Shown here piece after piece: positions 60,797 to 64,000 of a stretch of DNA of 64,000 nucleotides. Below the pieces are notes generated by a model. That model was given only the letters and a program-made list of their open reading frames with translations, was not told where the DNA came from and searched no databases. Position 1 is the stretch's first letter. Each line of letters starts with the position of its first letter. The stretch covers positions 3,429,001-3,493,000 of the forward strand of contig NZ_CP134228.1 in the NCBI RefSeq assembly GCF_031656215.1. Direction: 5' to 3'. The position numbers and the translations under genes are program-made. This DNA comes from Mesorhizobium koreense (GTDB lineage: Bacteria > Pseudomonadota > Alphaproteobacteria > Rhizobiales > Rhizobiaceae).

Positions 60797-62023
60797 ATGG
60801 TCGCGATGATCGAAACCGTGGGCGGTTACTCCGCGAGCGTGCCCGACCCAGAAGGCTATTTCGGCCAGTTTGGCGGAAACCACTATCCGCCGGAGGTAAA
60901 GCCCGCGCTCAACGAGCTGTCAAATACCTATCGAACACTGCGACAGTCGCAGGATTTCCAGCGCGCGCTCGACAGGGTCCGTATAGGGCTTCAAGGTAGG
61001 CCCACTCCGGTGCATCACCTGGAAAACATCTCTCGCCGGACCGGTGGCGCGCAGATTTACGTCAAGCGGGAAGACCTCAACCACACTGGCGCTCACAAGA
61101 TCAATCATTGCGTCGGCTTTGCACTCCTCGCCAAGGAGATGAGCAAGAGGAAGCTGATCGCTGAAACAGGCGCCGGACAGCATGGTGTCGCGCTGGCAAC
61201 AGCGGCTGCATATTTCGGTCTGGAATGTGAAGTTCACATGGGGGCGGTCGATATCGAGAAGCAGAGCTCGAATGTCGGCCGTATGCGGCTCTTGGGGGCG
61301 CATGTCATTGCGGCGACCGCCGGCCAGTCGGCATTGAAGGAAGCCAGCGACTCTGCCTTCAACGCGTATGTCGAGCAGCGCGACTATGCGCTTTATGCGA
61401 TCGGATCCGCTATCGGTCCGCATCCGTTTCCAATGATCGTGCGCGATTTCCAGTCGGTGGTCGGGCGAGAGGCTCGCGACCAGTTCCTTTCACTAACTGG
61501 CGGATGCTTGCCCGACCATGTTGTCGCCTGCGTCGCGGGCGGTTCGAACGCGATGGGCATATATGCTGGCTTCCTGGATGACACCGCCGTCGCACTGCAT
61601 GCCGTCGAGCCGCTTGGGAAATCGAATGAACTTGGAGAGCACGCCGCGACGCTGTCTTTTGGAAGGCCCGGAATCCTGCACGGTGCGCGCTCTATCGTTT
61701 TGCAGCGAGACGACGGTGTGCCTGCTAAGGTGACATCGATCGCCTCAGGATTGGTCTACCCAGGCGTCGGTCCCGAAATCGCGATGCTGCACGATTCGGG
61801 CCGGCTCGCAGTGAGTGCAATTTCTGACGAAGAGGTCATTAGTGCCTTCTTTCGGGTAACGAAGTCCGAGGGGATCATTCCAGCACTCGAGAGTTCGCAC
61901 GCTCTCGCCTATGCAATGCGCTTGGCCCCAGGCCGGCCGCCATCAGAGCGAATCCTGGTCAATCTTTCGGGACGCGGCGACAAGGACGTCGACTACGTGA
62001 TTGCGAATTACGGTACCGGCTAG
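60797..62023 (+). CDS. Tryptophan-synthase-beta-like PLP enzyme, stand-alone variant
   Basis: 408 residues, close to TrpB length. PLP Lys101 in NHTGAHKINH, Glu123 in IAETGAGQHG, phosphate loop AGGSNA (247-252; usual form GGGSNA) and Ser391 in LSGRGDKD are in place. Two positions depart from TrpB: the Asp of SAGLDYPSVGP that contacts substrate serine (Asp305 in Salmonella) is Val320 in ASGLVYPGVGP, and Gln after the Lys loop is Phe. No trpA, trpF or trpC is near; the neighbours are transport and oxidation genes. It is probably a beta-replacement or elimination enzyme of changed specificity, though tryptophan synthesis cannot be excluded. Confidence 0.82.
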   Translation: MVAMIETVGGYSASVPDPEGYFGQFGGNHYPPEVKPALNELSNTYRTLRQSQDFQRALDRVRIGLQGRPTPVHHLENISRRTGGAQIYVKREDLNHTGAHKINHCVGFALLAKEMSKRKLIAETGAGQHGVALATAAAYFGLECEVHMGAVDIEKQSSNVGRMRLLGAHVIAATAGQSALKEASDSAFNAYVEQRDYALYAIGSAIGPHPFPMIVRDFQSVVGREARDQFLSLTGGCLPDHVVACVAGGSNAMGIYAGFLDDTAVALHAVEPLGKSNELGEHAATLSFGRPGILHGARSIVLQRDDGVPAKVTSIASGLVYPGVGPEIAMLHDSGRLAVSAISDEEVISAFFRVTKSEGIIPALESSHALAYAMRLAPGRPPSERILVNLSGRGDKDVDYVIANYGTG

Positions 62024-62437
62024 CATCGACTCGACAGAGAGCAGCGACGCAAAGCTTTCGGAATGATGATGGTCCGCCGTCCATGAGCTAATGGCGACCG
62101 CGGCGGAGCAGCAGGCCCATAAGGCTCTGGCCAGCGCGAGCCTCCATGGACCCCTGTCCGCTGCAACGGATGGAACAGTGGCGATGTGAGGGGCGGCTTG
62201 TCAGTATTTCCCCCAAGTTGGCCGCAGGCTTTAGCGTTCCGAGTCCTCCGGCCGAGATCGCGGCGGGCTAGTCAGCGGAAGCGGTTCTATCGCTCGCTGC
62301 GCGCGTGTTGAGACGACCGGGGCGGCAGGTCGCCTTCGATAGCCAACAGGCGACCTTGACGGCGGTCCCGTTGTCCCAACTGGGCTCTGGGGACATCGAC
62401 GCTTGTGTAAACTATCAACTCAGATTACACTCATAAT
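62024..62437. other. Gene-free region between trpB-like and tetR
   Basis: 414 bases with no convincing open frame, RNA or repeat, other than the TetR promoter/operator at its end. Base composition is close to that of the flanks; a decayed gene is possible but not recognisable. Confidence 0.4.
62405..62430 (+). promoter_or_regulatory. Promoter/operator of the tetR gene
   Basis: GTGTAA (62405-62410) and TTACAC (62425-62430) form an inverted repeat with a 14-base spacer, the size of a TetR operator. TTGTGT (62403-62408) and TACACT (62426-62431) could be -35 and -10 boxes 17 bases apart. The predicted transcript start would fall close to the ATG at 62438, so the mRNA may have little or no leader. 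Confidence 0.55.
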
Positions 62438-63058
62438 ATGGGTCAGCGTGAAAAGCAAAAAGCCGCCACCAAGCTGCACATCTTGCATTCCGCGGCGCGA
62501 CACCTAAAGACCGTCGGCCTCACGGGCGCGAGTGTCTCCGACGTAATGAGCACGGCGGGTCTCACCGTGGGAGGCTTCTATGCCCATTTCGGGTCAAAGG
62601 AAGATCTCGCCGACGCCGTAGTGCGCCATACGATGACCGAACGTCGGCTGATGTTCCTCGAGCGGTTCAAAGGGTTGGAATGGAAAACCCGGCTGCGATC
62701 CGCTCTCCGAGAATATCTTACTCCAGCTCATCGCGATGACCCGGCCAATGGATGCCCTCTGTCGATGGCTGCAATCGAAGCCCTCCACACCCCGGCGACG
62801 GCATCCGCATTCAAAGAGGAGTTTGAACGCTTTTCCCAAGCATTTGAAGCCGGCCAGGGCGTGACCGGCGCATCTGCGCCGCGAGAGGCTGCCATCGGCA
62901 CGCTCGCCCTAATGATTGGGTCAATGATCCTGGCGCGAGCAGCAGGACAGAGCGCGGCATCTGATGAAATTCTCGAAGCAACCGACGCCTATGGTCAGAC
63001 CGCGCTCGAAGGATTTGCGCGGGCACAGCGTCCACCACAGGCAAAGGCAAAGCGATGA
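62438..63058 (+). CDS. TetR-family regulator
   Basis: 206 residues. HTH in the first 55 residues (KLHILHSAARHLKTVGLTGASVSDVMSTAGLTVGGFYAHFGSKEDLADAVV), with a TetR_C-type ligand domain after it. No ribosome site precedes the ATG. It overlaps the ICMT gene (ATGA) and probably represses the unit through the GTGTAA/TTACAC repeat. Confidence 0.9.
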   Translation: MGQREKQKAATKLHILHSAARHLKTVGLTGASVSDVMSTAGLTVGGFYAHFGSKEDLADAVVRHTMTERRLMFLERFKGLEWKTRLRSALREYLTPAHRDDPANGCPLSMAAIEALHTPATASAFKEEFERFSQAFEAGQGVTGASAPREAAIGTLALMIGSMILARAAGQSAASDEILEATDAYGQTALEGFARAQRPPQAKAKR

Positions 63059-63531
63059 GCTACGGGGATTGGATTCATAACAGCCGAGGGGAATGGTACG
63101 TCATCGCGCAAGCGGCAATCATGCTTCTTGTTCTCATCGCGCCGCGCTTGGACGGTACATCGCCTTCTATGAGCGCCGCAGAGACATTGGCCGGGGCTAT
63201 TCTCTGTCTCGTCGGGCTCACGTTCGTCGTCCTCGGCTCGTTGAGCCTTGGTCGAAGCCTCTCGCCGTTCCCACGACCGAGGGACGAAGGACTCCTCGTT
63301 GAGGCAGGAATCTTCTCTCTCGTTCGCCATCCGATCTACACCGGACTCACCGTCCTCGCACTGGGCTGGAGCACCATGTGGATGAGCTTGGCAGCGCTTG
63401 CTGCGACAGCTGCCCTCTTCGCTTTCTTCGACACAAAATCACGACGTGAGGAATGCTGGCTGCAAGAGAAATTCGAAGGTTACGGCCGATACAAGACACG
63501 CGTCAAAAAACTCGTCCCTTTCATCTATTGA
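63055..63531 (+). CDS. ICMT/PEMT-family membrane methyltransferase
   Basis: 158 residues with about four membrane segments. The family C-terminal block is clear: LVEAGIFSLVRHPIYTGLTVLALGW and FDTKSRREECWLQEKFEGYGRYKTRVKKLVPF. SAM-dependent methylation of a membrane-associated substrate is expected from isoprenylcysteine-carboxyl-methyltransferase relatives; the bacterial substrate is unknown. Translation is coupled to tetR and MAPEG genes. Confidence 0.87.
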   Translation: MSYGDWIHNSRGEWYVIAQAAIMLLVLIAPRLDGTSPSMSAAETLAGAILCLVGLTFVVLGSLSLGRSLSPFPRPRDEGLLVEAGIFSLVRHPIYTGLTVLALGWSTMWMSLAALAATAALFAFFDTKSRREECWLQEKFEGYGRYKTRVKKLVPFIY

Positions 63532-63950
63532 TGCCCATGAACACGACCGCCGCCTCCTTGATCGGGTTCGCCGGCTGGCTCGTCCTTCTGACCTTCGCAG
63601 TGGCGTTCTTCCGAGTCTATATCACCGCGACCACCGCGAAAGCCATAAACAGCTATTCGCCAGATGGTTCGGATCTGCAGGGCTTTGGGCGCAGGCTGAC
63701 GCGGGCGCGTGACAATTGCTTTGAAACGCTTCCGGTCTTCGTTGCCATCGTCGTCGCAGCAGAGCTTCTCGGTCAAATGCAGGCGCTCCACATCCTTGCG
63801 CCATGGGTGCTCGTTAGCCGTATCGCGCAGTCGATGACCCATATGATCTCGACGAGTCCTCCGGCGATAGTGGTTCGCGCCCTCCTCCTGACCGTTCAGC
63901 TCGGGATCTACGTCTATTGGATCATCGCACTCCTAGCGGGCCGTGGATGA
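63531..63950 (+). CDS. MAPEG-family membrane protein
   Basis: 139 residues with about four membrane segments. LIGFAGWLVLLTFAVAFFRVY, RARDNCFETLPVFVAIVVAAEL with the conserved Arg-x-x-N-x-x-E, and the terminal VQLGIYVYWIIALL match MAPEG (microsomal glutathione-transferase-like) proteins. Its start overlaps the ICMT stop by one base. A detoxification or membrane-stress role under TetR control is plausible but unproven. Confidence 0.87.
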   Translation: MPMNTTAASLIGFAGWLVLLTFAVAFFRVYITATTAKAINSYSPDGSDLQGFGRRLTRARDNCFETLPVFVAIVVAAELLGQMQALHILAPWVLVSRIAQSMTHMISTSPPAIVVRALLLTVQLGIYVYWIIALLAGRG

Positions 63951-64000
63951 AATCGCTTGGTTGAGCATTCCACGCGCCAAGCGAATATGGAACTTGCCGG

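Noticed and set aside
60797-62023. Ordinary tryptophan biosynthesis gene
   Set aside because: No trpA, trpF or trpC nearby, the serine-contact Asp is changed and the neighbours are catabolic; kept as a TrpB-like enzyme instead.
62024-62437. Transposase or resolvase remnant after the trpB-like gene
   Set aside because: I could not read any transposase or resolvase motif in the six frames.

Overview
The window is high-GC DNA from an alphaproteobacterium. I infer this from the gene families and from a GTTC-N7-GTTC LexA box of the alphaproteobacterial type. The gene content looks like the backbone of an integrative conjugative element (ICE) or conjugative plasmid of the kind found in Rhizobiales and Sphingomonadales, followed by a catabolic/transport cargo region. 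No integrase, tRNA gene or att site is visible, so neither end of the element is defined here.

Layout. (a) 1-4.1 kb: a cut-off protease-like gene, a predicted DUF559-type nuclease, a nucleotidyltransferase-family gene and two divergent SOS-response-associated peptidase (SRAP) genes around the LexA box; both lack key catalytic residues or a start codon. (b) 4.1-18 kb: element maintenance genes. These are ardC-like antirestriction, DUF2958, a large ParB-like protein, an inserted methyltransferase, a 1451-residue methyltransferase/helicase of strawberry-notch type, toprim, DUF2493, a membrane protein and DUF736. Three of these genes start behind long structured leaders. (c) 17.8-24 kb: regulators, repA with three iterons, parA, a ribbon-helix-helix-like gene, DUF2840, a TraF-like protease, another DUF736 and a lytic transglycosylase. 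Several reading frames here are altered: a frameshifted regulator, a frameshift that fuses two genes, and a lost stop that fuses two more. (d) 24-39 kb: oriT with an IncP-like nic sequence, relaxase, traG, copG, a DUF5946 insert, then the complete trbBCDEJKLFGI mating-pair operon and DUF2274. Together these encode DNA processing, coupling and a P-type type IV secretion channel.

(e) 39-64 kb: cargo. A LysR gene closes the transfer region. Next comes a hydrolase/SDR/L-serine dehydratase operon divergent from a MocR-type PLP regulator with GTGCAAT repeats between them, plus a dicarboxylate/amino-acid symporter. An orphan excisionase-like HTH gene and a GMC oxidoreductase follow. Then come a BMP-type ABC importer (four genes), a LysR regulator, a HAD-family gene with a taurine/nitrate-type ABC importer, an aldehyde dehydrogenase, an AraC regulator and a stand-alone tryptophan-synthase-beta-like enzyme in which the serine-contacting Asp is Val. 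The window closes with a TetR/ICMT/MAPEG operon.

The two observations I rate highest are a shared TGCTG-N9-CAGCA palindrome in front of both the BMP importer operon and the LysR/HAD region, which suggests one regulon, and a repeated two-tier hairpin with an identical AGAGG loop directly upstream of ardC and the parB-like gene.
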